Part shown: positions 53,708 through 62,648 of the stretch, in pieces
Layout of the letters: each line of letters starts with the position of its first letter
Position numbering within the stretch: position 1 is the stretch's first letter
Assembly: GCF_900167005.1 (NCBI RefSeq)
Contig: NZ_FUXW01000008.1
Location: 1-64,000, forward strand
DNA: 64,000 nt
Source: Butyricicoccus pullicaecorum DSM 23266
Lineage (GTDB): Bacteria > Bacillota > Clostridia > Oscillospirales > Butyricicoccaceae
Direction of reading: 5' to 3'
The notes under the pieces: generated by a model
What the model saw: the letters and a program-made list of their open reading frames with translations, nothing else
What the model was told of the DNA's origin: nothing
Databases searched by the model: none
Program-made: the position numbers and the translations under genes

Positions 53708-54670
53708 ATGGATTGGATTGAAGTGACGATTTTCACCACGACGGCGGGCATTGACCCGGTCGAGGGTGTGCTCGAAGACCTCGGCATTGAGGGCTATGCG
53801 CTGGAAGATGCCGCGGATTTCGAGGAATTTTTACAGGATACCGAGATTTACTGGGATTATGTAGACGAGAAGCTGTGCGAGGAGCTGCGCGGACAGGAGA
53901 CCAAGCTCAAGGTCTACATTGAGGACTCGGACGACGGCAGAGCGCAGATTGCAGCGCTCAATGACCGTCTGGCCGCACTCAAGGCGACTGATACCGACGA
54001 CGTACTCGGCAGACTGGTGACCGACCAGAGCGTGACCCGTCAGGAAGACTGGGAATGGGGCTGGAAGCAGTATTTTAAGCCCTTCCCGGTGGGTGAAAAG
54101 TTCCTGATCAAGCCGTCGTGGGAGACCGTAGACGATCCCGGCGCACGTCAGATTCTGGAGATCGACCCGGCGTCCTCGTTCGGCACCGGTACCCATGACA
54201 CCACCCAGCTGTGCATCACCATGCTGGAAAAGACGGTCAAGGGCGGCGAAAAGCTGCTGGATATGGGCACCGGTTCGGGTATTCTGGCCATTGCAGCCGG
54301 TATGCTGGGTGCAAACCCCGAAGTCGCAGTCGATATCGACGAGCACTGTCTGACCTGCGCACTGGAGAACGCCGAGCGCAACGGCGTGACCATTAAAAAG
54401 ACCCTGCACGGCGACGCGCTGCGCGATGACAAGCTGGCCGAGGAGATCGGCGGCGGCTATGACATTATCTGCGCGAATATCGTTGCCGATATCATCATCG
54501 GCATGGCGCCCATGTTCTTTGAAAAGCTCAAAGAGGGCGGCACGCTCATCACCTCGGGTATCATCGAGGAGCGTGCAGACGAGGTCGGACAGGCGCTCGA
54601 ACAGGCTGGATTCCGCCTCACAGACCGTCAGATCTCGAACGGCTGGGCAGCCTTTACCGCGGTACGATAA
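53708..54670 (+). CDS. prmA: Ribosomal protein L11 methyltransferase PrmA
   Basis: A 320-residue SAM-dependent enzyme that methylates ribosomal protein L11. WIEVTIFTTTAGIDPVEGVLEDLG marks the N-terminal substrate-binding domain. The SAM domain has GTGTHDTTQLC, motif I LLDMGTGSGILAIAA, VDIDEHCLTCALENA and ANIVADIIIGMAP. Start ATG 53708 lies behind AAAGGAGAAACC. An upstream open frame is MPE sequence. Confidence 0.95.
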   Translation: MDWIEVTIFTTTAGIDPVEGVLEDLGIEGYALEDAADFEEFLQDTEIYWDYVDEKLCEELRGQETKLKVYIEDSDDGRAQIAALNDRLAALKATDTDDVLGRLVTDQSVTRQEDWEWGWKQYFKPFPVGEKFLIKPSWETVDDPGARQILEIDPASSFGTGTHDTTQLCITMLEKTVKGGEKLLDMGTGSGILAIAAGMLGANPEVAVDIDEHCLTCALENAERNGVTIKKTLHGDALRDDKLAEEIGGGYDIICANIVADIIIGMAPMFFEKLKEGGTLITSGIIEERADEVGQALEQAGFRLTDRQISNGWAAFTAVR

Positions 54671-54715
54671 GACCGATTTTGGCAGTTCTCGGGCTGCTTT
54701 CGACGAAATTTGCCC

Positions 54716-54744
54716 TAGACAAGTGTGCGGGAGTTTGCTAAAAT
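54716..54744 (+). promoter_or_regulatory. Promoter of rsmE
   Basis: TAGACA (54716-54721), 17-bp spacer, TAAAAT (54739-54744). Confidence 0.55.
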
Positions 54745-54781
54745 GGTTTGAGAATAGCGAAAGAGAGAGAGGGGGATCGCC

Positions 54782-55513
54782 TTGCCGAGATTTTTTGTAG
54801 ACGGGGCATGCGACGGGGATACGATCGAGCTTACCGGCGATGACGCACACCACATCACGCGTGTTCTGCGCATGAAGCCGGGCGAAGCCCTGACCGTGTG
54901 CGACGGTGCGGGAACCGATTATCATTGTACCCTGACCGATACCGCAGGCGGTACGGCAGTTTGCCGCGTGGACGCACGCGAAGCCTCGCGTGGCGAGCCG
55001 AACGTTTTCGTGACCCTATATATGGCGCTGCCCAAGGGCGATAAGATGGATTTCATCGTCCAGAAGGCGGTCGAGCTCGGCGCGTGCCGGGTCGTGCCCT
55101 ACGTGGGCGCACGCAGCGTGTCGCGTCCGGACGGAAAAGCGCTGCAGAAGAAGATCGAGCGCTGGCGCAAGATCGCACGGGAAGCCGCACAGCAGTGCGG
55201 CCGTGGCCGCGTGCCCGAGGTAGGGGAGTGCGTCTCCTTTGCCGAGGCGGTGCGCATGGCGAGCGAGAGCGATCTGCCCTTGTTTTTGTATGAGAGTGAG
55301 CAGGAAAACAGCCTGCGCGCGGTGCTGACCGCGCATTCCTTTGCCTCAGCCGCCCTGATGGTCGGCCCGGAGGGTGGATTTGCGGATGAGGAAGCCCGGG
55401 ACGCTGTCCAGGGCGGTCTTGCGTCCGTATCCTTAGGCCCGCGCATTCTGCGCTGTGAGACCGCGCCCTTGGCTGCGATCACTGCGGTGCTGTACGAGAG
55501 CGGCAATCTATGA
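54782..55513 (+). CDS. rsmE: 16S rRNA (uracil-1498-N3) methyltransferase RsmE
   Basis: A 243-residue SPOUT/trefoil-knot methyltransferase. N-terminal PUA-like part with GDDAHHITRVLRMKPGEAL, then MDFIVQKAVELGACRVVPY, SRPDGKALQKKIERWRKIAREAAQQCGRG and the knot signature MVGPEGGFADEEA with LGPRILRCETAPLAAI. TTG 54782 follows AGAGAGGGGG. Modifies U1498 of 16S rRNA. Adjacent to prmA, as often found. Confidence 0.95.
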   Translation: MPRFFVDGACDGDTIELTGDDAHHITRVLRMKPGEALTVCDGAGTDYHCTLTDTAGGTAVCRVDAREASRGEPNVFVTLYMALPKGDKMDFIVQKAVELGACRVVPYVGARSVSRPDGKALQKKIERWRKIAREAAQQCGRGRVPEVGECVSFAEAVRMASESDLPLFLYESEQENSLRAVLTAHSFASAALMVGPEGGFADEEARDAVQGGLASVSLGPRILRCETAPLAAITAVLYESGNL

Positions 55514-55534
55514 AAGTATTAGGAGTTGATTTTT

Positions 55535-56338
55535 TTGGCTGCACAGATGCCTGAAAAGAATAGCAAACAGACGATACCCGGCAAGACCGATCCCAAGAGA
55601 AGCGAATACATCACCAATAAGGTGCTTCTGGTGTTCTCGGGCTGCCTGCTGGGTGTACTCGGACTGATGTTTCTCAACAATGTGCTGGGATACTCGGTGT
55701 ACTGGGAGATCGGCCTCGCGGCAATCGGGGTTATGCGCATTGTAGGCGTCGTGCTTGCGGTCATCGGCGTGCTCCTGGTACTGCGTGAGAAGAAGCGCGG
55801 ATTTGATATGTCCTATCGCGTGTTCAAGGGCAGTACCTTGGTCGTATTCGGCATTGCGCTGGCGATCGTGTTCTCGATCATCGACTATAACGCTGCGACC
55901 GGTATCCACTTCCTGTACGTTGCACTTCCGGCATACGCCTTCGCGTATCTGATTTACCACTCCTACCAGCCTGAGTTCTTCATCATCGCGATGGACTGCG
56001 CAGCGGCAGCGGGTGCGATTGCAGCCGGACAGACGGCTGTGGGCGAGAACTATAAGAAGATCCTGCTTGCGGGCGTGCTGGTGCTGTACGTCTTGCAGAT
56101 CATCGGCGTTGCAAAGGTCAAGAGCGATCTCGGCCGTATCCGCCTGGGCGACAAGCGCCGCTATGTGTTTGACTTCTCGCGCAATGCGTACGTGATGATG
56201 TTCCTGACTCCGGTAATCATGGGCGCTGTCTCGGCGGCAGGCCTCATGCTGACCGGCCGCGTGCCGTTCGGCTGCATGGTAGCCGCAGGCGCATACTTCT
56301 TCATTACCGCGGTCTATTACACCGTCAAGCTGGTGTGA
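55535..56338 (+). CDS. Hypothetical polytopic membrane protein
   Basis: A 267-residue protein with seven or so membrane helices (VLLVFSGCLLGVLGLMFL; IGVMRIVGVVLAVIGVLLVL; STLVVFGIALAIVFSII; VALPAYAFAYLIY; ILLAGVLVLYVLQIIGV; VMMFLTPVIMGAVSAAGLML). No conserved motif recognised. I prefer TTG 55535, preceded by AGGAG; an upstream in-frame start at 55526 is also possible. Transcribed toward the tRNA cluster. Confidence 0.65.
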   Translation: MAAQMPEKNSKQTIPGKTDPKRSEYITNKVLLVFSGCLLGVLGLMFLNNVLGYSVYWEIGLAAIGVMRIVGVVLAVIGVLLVLREKKRGFDMSYRVFKGSTLVVFGIALAIVFSIIDYNAATGIHFLYVALPAYAFAYLIYHSYQPEFFIIAMDCAAAAGAIAAGQTAVGENYKKILLAGVLVLYVLQIIGVAKVKSDLGRIRLGDKRRYVFDFSRNAYVMMFLTPVIMGAVSAAGLMLTGRVPFGCMVAAGAYFFITAVYYTVKLV

Positions 56339-56415
56339 TAAATCGCCCTTGGAAAGACCCTGTTTGGAGCGCAAAAAGCGCTCCAAAATTCTTTTCAAAA
56401 AAATAAAAAAAGGTG

Positions 56416-56444
56416 TTGACAAAACGCACCTCATAGCATATAAT
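56416..56444 (+). promoter_or_regulatory. Promoter of the tRNA cluster
   Basis: TTGACA (56416-56421), 17-bp spacer, TATAAT (56439-56444). A perfect consensus promoter, as expected for stable RNA. Confidence 0.92.
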
Positions 56445-56489
56445 AAATATCGTCGCTGGCAGAGAGCCGCGCGAAGGAACTGTTGAAAT

Positions 56490-56566
56490 GGCGGTATAGC
56501 TTAGTTGGCTAGAGCGTTCGGTTCATACCCGAAAGGTCATTGGTTCAAGTCCAATTACCGCTACCA
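56490..56566 (+). tRNA. tRNA-Met (CAT)
   Basis: GGCGGTATAGC start, GAGC D-arm, anticodon CAT in TTCATAC, TTCAAGT T-loop, encoded CCA end. Elongator versus initiator type cannot be judged with certainty; there are no three G:C pairs in the anticodon stem, which argues for an elongator. Confidence 0.93.
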
Positions 56567-56572
56567 CAGTTT

Positions 56573-56647
56573 GGCCCGTTGGTCAAGTGGTTAAGACACG
56601 GCCCTTTCACGGCTGTAACATGGGTTCGAATCCCGTACGGGTCACCA
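56573..56647 (+). tRNA. tRNA-Glu (TTC)
   Basis: GGCCCGTTGG start, anticodon TTC in CCCTTTCACGG, GGTTCGAATCC T-arm, encoded CCA. Confidence 0.96.
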
Positions 56648-56650
56648 CAT

Positions 56651-56726
56651 GGAAGTTTAGCTCAGCTGGGAGAGCATCTGCCTTACAAGCAGAGGGTCAC
56701 AGGTTCGAGCCCTGTAACTTCCACCA
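56651..56726 (+). tRNA. tRNA-Val (TAC)
   Basis: GGAAGTTTAGCTCAG start, anticodon TAC in CCTTACAAGC, GGTTCGAGCC T-arm, encoded CCA. Confidence 0.96.
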
Positions 56727-56730
56727 GAAA

Positions 56731-56757
56731 AAAGAGACACCGAATGGTGTCTCTTTT
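56731..56757 (+). terminator. Terminator of the tRNA operon
   Basis: AAAGAGACACC GAAT GGTGTCTCTTTTT. Confidence 0.93.
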
Positions 56758-56765
56758 TCTTTTGC

Positions 56766-57060
56766 TTAGGGAAAAGAAATCCCGCCCAAAGCCCGTAGGT
56801 CACTATCCTCATTCCCGCGCCGTGCGCGAATGAAACGAGTGGGCGAAATAAAGTTTCGATCAAACCTTTTCAAAGGTTTGCGGGTTCTCAGGGCAGAGCC
56901 CTGAGACGCTCGCCGCAGCGAGCGGAACCCCCTTTTTGATTCCGGCCAAAGCCGGAATCAACCAAAAAATAATTAAAAGCGCCGCCCGCAGGCGGCAAGA
57001 TTCTCTCGCGCGCAAAGCGCGTTCATTAGACCCGACCTGCTGGATCGGGTCTTTTTTCTT
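56766..57060. repeat. MPE copy 9, left half only
   Basis: Follows the tRNA terminator. It contains the nested-stem module 56791-56844, AACCTTTTCAAAGGTT, CTCAGGGCAGAGCCCTGAG, CGCTCGCCGCAGCGAGCG, GATTCCGGCC/GGCCGGAATC, GCCGCCCGCAGGCGGC, GCGCGCAAAGCGCG and a terminator-like GACCCGACC/GGATCGGGTC with T6. The right half and GGTGCGGTGC end are missing; the following 100 bp look unrelated. Confidence 0.85.
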
Positions 57061-57166
57061 AAATCCCCCCATTTTCCACCTCGCCACCCACCCTTTCGGT
57101 TTCCTTTTCACTAAAAGTTCATAGAAATGATACCTGGTTGAAACCATTTCGTTTCTGTTTTGTTAT

Positions 57167-57196
57167 CGACAAACCCCTAAAAAGTTGTGTATACTA
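57167..57196 (+). promoter_or_regulatory. Promoter of the lipoprotein gene
   Basis: TCGACA (57167-57172), 18-bp spacer, TATACT (57191-57196). The -35 is weak. Confidence 0.45.
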
Positions 57197-57256
57197 GCAC
57201 AAATCCAAGAAAACAACGAGTATACAGCTGCTTTTGCAGCGAAAGGAGATAACAAC

Positions 57257-57913
57257 ATGAGCAGATTAAATAGAAAGACTATCGCTGGTATCGCCCTCGC
57301 ATTGGCGCTCGCCCTGTCCATCACCGCATGCGGCGCAAAGAAGCCGACCGCAGAAAAGCAGGACACCAAACCCACCACCGTGACCGAACAGACCACCGAA
57401 AGCAAGGACAATGCGGTCGTTCACGTGGAATCGGCGAAGATCACCGATGCCATCCGCTATCCGCAGGTGACCGAAGCACCCGGCGAGCTGATTATGGAAT
57501 ATATGAACCAGTCGCTCGAGGCTCCGGCGGCAGCGCTTCAGGAGATGCAGGGCGAGAGAGAAATGTCCTACGAGGTCAAGCGCAACGATAACGAGATGCT
57601 GAGCGTGCTGTACACCCAGACCGTAAAGGGTGAGGACGGCAAGGAAGTCAAGACGCTGATTCCGGTCAACCTGCAGGTGAGCACGGGCGCAGAGGTCAAC
57701 ATGGACAATGCGTTTAACGATGTTGCGGCAGTTAAGAAGCTGCTGGGCAAGGACGCAGCCAAGGCAGAGAATTTACAGTTCTATCTGACCGATGACGGCG
57801 CGGTGTTCTTCTACCGTGCGGCAGACGATCAGGAGTACAAGATGGTAGAGGTTGGAAACGACGCGCTGGCGCCGTACTGGAACCAGTCTTTTGGCGAGAA
57901 GTCGGCATCGTAA
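57257..57913 (+). CDS. Putative lipoprotein
   Basis: A 218-residue protein with a lipoprotein signal peptide: KTIAGIALALALALSITAC, with the lipobox cysteine at about residue 26. A Thr/Glu/Lys-rich linker follows (KPTAEKQDTKPTTVTEQTTES). The body (KITDAIRYPQVTEAPGELIMEYMN..., NLQFYLTDDGAVFFYRAADDQEYKMVEVG) looks like a globular domain of an RsiV/DUF3298-like type, but I cannot assign it. ATG 57257 follows AAAGGAGAT. MPE copy 10 follows. Confidence 0.75.
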   Translation: MSRLNRKTIAGIALALALALSITACGAKKPTAEKQDTKPTTVTEQTTESKDNAVVHVESAKITDAIRYPQVTEAPGELIMEYMNQSLEAPAAALQEMQGEREMSYEVKRNDNEMLSVLYTQTVKGEDGKEVKTLIPVNLQVSTGAEVNMDNAFNDVAAVKKLLGKDAAKAENLQFYLTDDGAVFFYRAADDQEYKMVEVGNDALAPYWNQSFGEKSAS

Positions 57914-57929
57914 TAAAATCAAGAGATAT

Positions 57930-58218
57930 GAGAAAGACCGCTCGGGAAGCCGAGCGGTCTTTTTGTGTGTTTGGGGATAGTGCGGCAGTGAGGGCAAAGA
58001 GAAAGACCCAATCCAGCGGGTTGGGTCTTATGAGCGCGCTTGGCGCGCCGGAGAGTTGCGCGTCTGCGGACGCGCTTTTTTTGTTTGTTTTGGTTGATTC
58101 CGGCTTTGGCCGGAATCAAAAGGGGATTCCGTGTCCTGCGGGACACGGCTCAGGGCTCTGCCCTGAGAACCCGCAGCCTTTGAAAAGGCTGGCGAAACTT
58201 TCCGTGAGGGGTGCGGTG
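57930..58218. repeat. MPE copy 10, right half of long form
   Basis: Terminator-like AAAGACCGCTCGG/CCGAGCGGTCTTTTT, a 45-nt segment with GCGGCAGTGAGGGC, an opposite-sense AAAGACCCAAT/TTGGGTCTT hairpin, GCGCGCTTGGCGCGC, GCGCGTCTGCGGACGCGC, GATTCCGGC/GCCGGAATC, CCGTGTCCTGCGGGACACGG and the right arm, ending GGGGTGCGGTGG at 58218, 1-2 nt before the minus-strand YitT stop codon. The left terminal part is absent. Confidence 0.85.
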
Positions 58219-58219
58219 G

Positions 58220-59083
58220 TTAGTCGGTCGGTTTCTGATAGAATCGGCCATTGAGCATTTCGGTGCGCTGGATATTGACGAACGCCTTGGGGTCAATGGC
58301 GCTGATACGCGAGCACACCAATTTCAGCTCATCACTGGACACGATCGAGTACAGCATCTGACGTTCCTGTCTCTTATAGCAGCCCACGCCCTTGAACAGG
58401 GTTGCGTCGTGGTTGGTGACCTCCGCGATCATCTGATAAATCTCTTCCGGGTGCTCGGTGATGATCCACAGCGTGTGGCGTTGGTAGCGCTTGTGCAGGG
58501 TGTGGATGACCTGCGTCGAGACGAACTGGAAGATGATGGAGTAGAGTGCCTTGTCCCAGCCGAACAGCATGCCTGCGATGCCGAGGACGACGACGTTCAT
58601 CAGGAAAATAGCGTTCCAGCAGTCGCGGCCCTTGATCTCACCCATAAACAGGCCGATGATATCGGTGCCGCCGCCCGAGGCGTTGGCCAGCAGGCACAGC
58701 GAGACGGCCAGACCGTTGAAGATACCGCCGAAGACGGCAACCAGCAAGGGGTCTTGCGTGAGGGGGAAGGCGGGCAGGGCGTCGGTCAGGAAACCGGTCA
58801 GAACGACGCTCAGAACCGACAGGATGGTCAGCTTTTTGCCGAGATAGCGGAAGCTGATGTACAGCGGGATGAGGTTTAAGGTGTAGTTGACGAGTGCGAA
58901 GGGTGGAGAGATGCCTGCAAATTTTTCAAGACAGGCGATGATCAGCAGTGAAATACCGTTGAATCCACCCGAGAAGATACCACCCGGACGGGCGAAGCTC
59001 TTGATGGTGAAGGCCATAACGAACGCAGCGAGCACGATCAGCGCGACGCGCTGCCAGAAGGGCTGTTGCTTCCTCCGAGCCAT
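58220..59083 (-). CDS. YitT family membrane protein
   Basis: A 287-residue protein of the YitT/DUF161-DUF2179 family. Five or six N-terminal helices (LIVLAAFVMAFTIKSFARPGGIFSGGFNGISLLI; LSVVLTGFLTDALPAFP; LVAVFGGIFNGLAVSLCLLANASGGGTDIIGLF) are followed by the cytoplasmic DUF2179 domain (HTLWIITEHPEEIYQMIAEVTNHDATLFKGVGCY; LVCSRISAIDPKAFVNI). Transport function is unproven. The stop codon is directly adjacent to MPE copy 10. Confidence 0.92.
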   Translation of the reverse strand: MARRKQQPFWQRVALIVLAAFVMAFTIKSFARPGGIFSGGFNGISLLIIACLEKFAGISPPFALVNYTLNLIPLYISFRYLGKKLTILSVLSVVLTGFLTDALPAFPLTQDPLLVAVFGGIFNGLAVSLCLLANASGGGTDIIGLFMGEIKGRDCWNAIFLMNVVVLGIAGMLFGWDKALYSIIFQFVSTQVIHTLHKRYQRHTLWIITEHPEEIYQMIAEVTNHDATLFKGVGCYKRQERQMLYSIVSSDELKLVCSRISAIDPKAFVNIQRTEMLNGRFYQKPTD

Positions 59084-59366
59084 AAATAAAATTCCTCCTT
59101 TGGGGACGTTTCCCTTATATGTCTATGATATCGGCTGAACGGCCAAAAAGCAAGGAGGAAAAACATTGGATTTTATCCCTATAATCGGTCGCAGAACTCG
59201 ACGGCGGACGGGAGCAAACACACCCGAACCGTCAAAAGTCCCATTGCTTCCCCATTCCCGCCCGAAAAAAAGCCCAGGGCGAGGGTATTCCCGGCTGTAT
59301 TTTCCGACGGGCTGCGCACAGGGTTTGGCGTATACTGTTCCCACAAGCAAAAGGAGGGACGTGTTT

Positions 59367-61709
59367 ATGGACAAGCATGTGTTTACGAGGAGAGGGTTCA
59401 CGCTGGCGGCACGGGCGGGCAATCTGGCGCAGCGGGTGCAGAACGACGACCATGCGCGGGTGATCGTCGGAGGCCTGCGGCAGTTTGTGCTGGCGTTCGT
59501 GCTGTCGCGTGGTACGATGTTCGGCGGCTATGCACCGTTTGGACTGGCTGTTGCAGCGGCGGCAGCGGGGGCCGGCGGCGGCTACGGTGCAGTGCTGGGG
59601 CTTTTGCTGGGCAGCTTTCTGCTGTGCGGTGGACTGTACGGACTGACAGCCGCGGCAGGCGGTGTGCTTGCTGTGGTGTGTGCGCATGTGTTCGACCGAG
59701 AGACCCGCCAGAAGGTATGGTTCATGCCGGTGTGTGCGATGGCGTGCATGGCAGCGACCGGGTTCGTGCTCATCCCAGAGTTCACGCTTGCGCCGATCGC
59801 GCGGTTTGTGTGCGTGACACTCGCGACCGGTGCGCTGACCGCCTGTTACGGCTTCGCGCTCGGGCCAGCCCGTCCCATGCGGATGATGCGGCCAGCCGGA
59901 TTTCTGGCACTGTCCGCGTCGGCGCTGGTCAGTCTTTCCGACCTGACCATATTGGGGACGATCGCCCCGGCACGCATCCTGCTGTATGCGCTGGTGCTTG
60001 CGGCGGCGTACCTCGGCGGCAGCGCGAGCGGTACGGTAGCCGGCGTGGCAGCGGGCGCGCTGCTCGATGCCTACACCGGGCAGGGCGCGTTCTTCACCTG
60101 TACATACGGATTGTCAGCGCTCATTTCGGGCGCGTTCCAGGGCGCAGGGCGGGTGGGCTTTGCGGTCGCGGCACTGATCGCAGGCGTGGGTGCAGCCCTG
60201 GTCGGCGCAGAAAACCCGGTTTTCGTGTTTGCACTCTATGAGGGCGTGTTTGCCGTGCTCATTTACGCCGCCGTGCCGGGCGGCGTGTGGCAGTACGCAA
60301 AGGACTGCTTAAATCCAGTGCGGCGTGACACGGCCGAGAGCATCGGACGCATCCGGCGGACAGCGGGACGGTACGCAAATGAAGCGTCTGCGGCCTTTGG
60401 CGAGCTGTACGAGGCACTGCAAAGCGGTCTTGAGCACGGCAGAGCCGAGAGCAGCGACGAAGTGCGGGCGGTCTTTGACCGTGCGACCGACGCGGTCTGC
60501 GCGCATTGCGAGGCGTGCGGCGCGTGCTGGCAGAAGGAGTCTGTCCAGACCATGAACGCATTCAGCACGCTGGCTGCACCCATGCTCAAACGCGGACGAG
60601 CCGAGGCCAGCGACTTTCCGCAGGGCTTTCAGGGTCGGTGCGTCCACCTGCCTGAACTCGTGCAGGCCATCAACCGCGGCCTTGCCGCCCTGCACGAGCG
60701 CCGCGCCTATCGCCGGCGTGCGCTGGACAATCGTGCGCTCATCGCCCAGCAGTACGCCGGTCTGACCGAGATTTTGCGGCAGGTGGGCGGCAGTTTGTCT
60801 GCCGATCAGGCATCCCTGCCCGCCCGCGAGCGGCAGGTGCGCTCGTATGCCCAGGCGTTCGGCAAGATCGATAAGGTGGCCGTGTTCCGGGACGTGTCCG
60901 GACGGCTCAGGGTCGAGCTTGCAGGCGAGGGTGCCGAGCGCATCCTGCAAGACCGGAAGGGGTTTGCAGTCGGACTGTCAGCCTTGCTCGGCTGCGGCCT
61001 GAGCGAACCCGAAGCGCTGACCGATGACCTTGGCAGCCGGGTGGTGCTGCGCGAACAGGCACCCTACCGGGTCATTGCAGGCATCAGTCAAAAACAGAAG
61101 GAGGGAGAGCAGGTATCCGGAGACACCGTACATACATTTGTCACCGAGGACGGACGGGCGTGCATGCTGCTGGCTGACGGGATGGGCACAGGGCGTGAAG
61201 CGGCCGGGGACAGCGGACTTTTGCTGTCTATGATGGAGCGATTTTTAAAGGCAGGCATTACGGTGGACGACGCGCTGCGCACAGTCGCGCCGGCGTTTCG
61301 GATGCGGGTCGAGGGCATGCGCGGGGTGACGCTGGACGCGCTGACGGTCGATCTGTATTCGGGCAAGGCGAGCTGTCTCAAGTGCGGCGCGGCGCCCAGT
61401 TATCTTAAGACAGGAGGAGGGATTACCACCCTTGCAGGAGAGAGTTTACCCATCGGACTGATGGAGTCGCCCGAGGAGGCGACACCCATACCCTTACGGA
61501 TGCTGCACGGCGATCTGTTTATCCTGCTGTCGGACGGGGTGTCCGACGGCACGGATGACGGATGGGTGAAAAAGATCGTGGAGGAACGCGCAGGGGACAG
61601 CCCCAAGGAACTGGCTGCCAGACTGGTGGCGGCAGCCGAGAAGCGCGGTGCATCGGACGATCTGACCGCCCTTGTGGTGCGGCTGGAGCGACGGAAACCG
61701 GCGGTATAA
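59367..61709 (+). CDS. spoIIE: Stage II sporulation protein E (PP2C phosphatase)
   Basis: A 780-residue protein that dephosphorylates SpoIIAA-P to activate sigma-F in the forespore. The N-terminal 300 residues contain about ten membrane helices (VGLAVAAAAAGAGGGYGAVLGLLLGSFLL; ASGTVAGVAAGALLDAYTGQGAF). A middle domain holds the CAHCEACGACW cysteine cluster. The C-terminal PP2C domain has ACMLLADGMGTGREAAGDSGLLLSMMERF and LSDGVSDGTDD. ATG 59367 follows AGGAGGG. An in-frame ATG further upstream was not chosen because it lacks a ribosome binding site. Confidence 0.93.
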   Translation: MDKHVFTRRGFTLAARAGNLAQRVQNDDHARVIVGGLRQFVLAFVLSRGTMFGGYAPFGLAVAAAAAGAGGGYGAVLGLLLGSFLLCGGLYGLTAAAGGVLAVVCAHVFDRETRQKVWFMPVCAMACMAATGFVLIPEFTLAPIARFVCVTLATGALTACYGFALGPARPMRMMRPAGFLALSASALVSLSDLTILGTIAPARILLYALVLAAAYLGGSASGTVAGVAAGALLDAYTGQGAFFTCTYGLSALISGAFQGAGRVGFAVAALIAGVGAALVGAENPVFVFALYEGVFAVLIYAAVPGGVWQYAKDCLNPVRRDTAESIGRIRRTAGRYANEASAAFGELYEALQSGLEHGRAESSDEVRAVFDRATDAVCAHCEACGACWQKESVQTMNAFSTLAAPMLKRGRAEASDFPQGFQGRCVHLPELVQAINRGLAALHERRAYRRRALDNRALIAQQYAGLTEILRQVGGSLSADQASLPARERQVRSYAQAFGKIDKVAVFRDVSGRLRVELAGEGAERILQDRKGFAVGLSALLGCGLSEPEALTDDLGSRVVLREQAPYRVIAGISQKQKEGEQVSGDTVHTFVTEDGRACMLLADGMGTGREAAGDSGLLLSMMERFLKAGITVDDALRTVAPAFRMRVEGMRGVTLDALTVDLYSGKASCLKCGAAPSYLKTGGGITTLAGESLPIGLMESPEEATPIPLRMLHGDLFILLSDGVSDGTDDGWVKKIVEERAGDSPKELAARLVAAAEKRGASDDLTALVVRLERRKPAV

Positions 61710-61767
61710 ACCCGGAAGAACTGGGGCACAATGGAAAGGAAGTGAAAAGCAAGGAGGAAAAAGAGCC

Positions 61768-62037
61768 ATGGTAAAAGGCGTATCCAAACGGGTCGTGGTG
61801 GTACGGCCGGACGACAGTCGGTTTTTCGAGCAGGCGTTCTTCATCGTACGGGAGGGACGGACGGCGAGCGGTGACGCGCTGAGGGAAGCATGCGCCCTGG
61901 CGGCGCGCTACCACGCCAAACACCCGGCAAGACCGCTGCCGCTCAGACGCTACACTGCACCGCAGATGGTACTGTCGGCACTGTTTGGAAGTGGACTGAT
62001 GGGTGCCGCGTGGGCGGTATCATGTCTGGTTTTTTAA
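61768..62037 (+). CDS. Small conserved protein downstream of spoIIE
   Basis: An 89-residue protein. KRVVVVRPDDSRFFEQAFFIVREGRTASGD..ALREACALAARYH is like the short proteins often placed next to spoIIE in Clostridia; a C-terminal hydrophobic stretch (MVLSALFGSGLMGAAWAVSCLVF) suggests a tail anchor. ATG 61768 behind AAGGAGG. Function unknown. Confidence 0.65.
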   Translation: MVKGVSKRVVVVRPDDSRFFEQAFFIVREGRTASGDALREACALAARYHAKHPARPLPLRRYTAPQMVLSALFGSGLMGAAWAVSCLVF

Positions 62038-62138
62038 GACATCGTGAATTCTTTTTGAACTTCCGCGGCATAGCCTTGTAAGCAGGGCGGGGCTTTGCTA
62101 TAGTAGGAGGTAATCAAAAGAGAAAGCATGGTGTAGAC

Positions 62139-62648
62139 GTGACCTTCGAGACCTTTCTGGAGTTTTTCGCCAAGTATGGCTATCTGTTTATTCTGGTCAT
62201 CTGTTATTGTGAATACCTGAATCTGCCGGGCTTTCCGGCGGGCATCATCATGCCGGGCATCGGGGTGCTGGCGGGGCAGAGCCAGCTGAACCTGATTTTC
62301 GCACTCATCCTGTCGATTTTCGCGGGAACGTTGGCGAGCCTGACGCTGTACGGTGTCTGCCGGTTTGGCGGCGCACCGCTGCTGCATAAGCTGTTCGGCG
62401 GGAACAAAAAATTTCAGCACTTTGTTACGCAATGTCATGCACGGATTGAGAAGCACGGCGGCCGCGCGCTTTTCATCTGTCGCTTGATCCCAGTGCTGCG
62501 CACGATTGTGTCGATTCCCGCGGGACTGCTGAAGGTACCGGTCGGCGAGTATACGGGCTGGACGGCAGCGGGTATCACGTGTTGGAATACCGTGTTTATC
62601 GTCTGCGGATACCTCGGCGGACATGTGGTCGTCGGCTGGCTCGGTTAA
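62139..62648 (+). CDS. DedA/SNARE-associated family membrane protein
   Basis: A 169-residue DedA protein. FFAKYGYLFILVICYCEYLNLPGFPAGIIMPGIGVLAG is the typical first block and GRALFICRLIPVLRTIVSIPAGLLKVP the FxRFxPxxRTxxxxxAGxxxM block. Shorter than the average 200-residue members. GTG 62139 is 28 nt from AGGAGG; the mini-ORF ATG GTG TAG at 62128-62136 lies between them, so start assignment is uncertain. MPE copy 11 begins directly at the stop. Confidence 0.88.
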   Translation: MTFETFLEFFAKYGYLFILVICYCEYLNLPGFPAGIIMPGIGVLAGQSQLNLIFALILSIFAGTLASLTLYGVCRFGGAPLLHKLFGGNKKFQHFVTQCHARIEKHGGRALFICRLIPVLRTIVSIPAGLLKVPVGEYTGWTAAGITCWNTVFIVCGYLGGHVVVGWLG

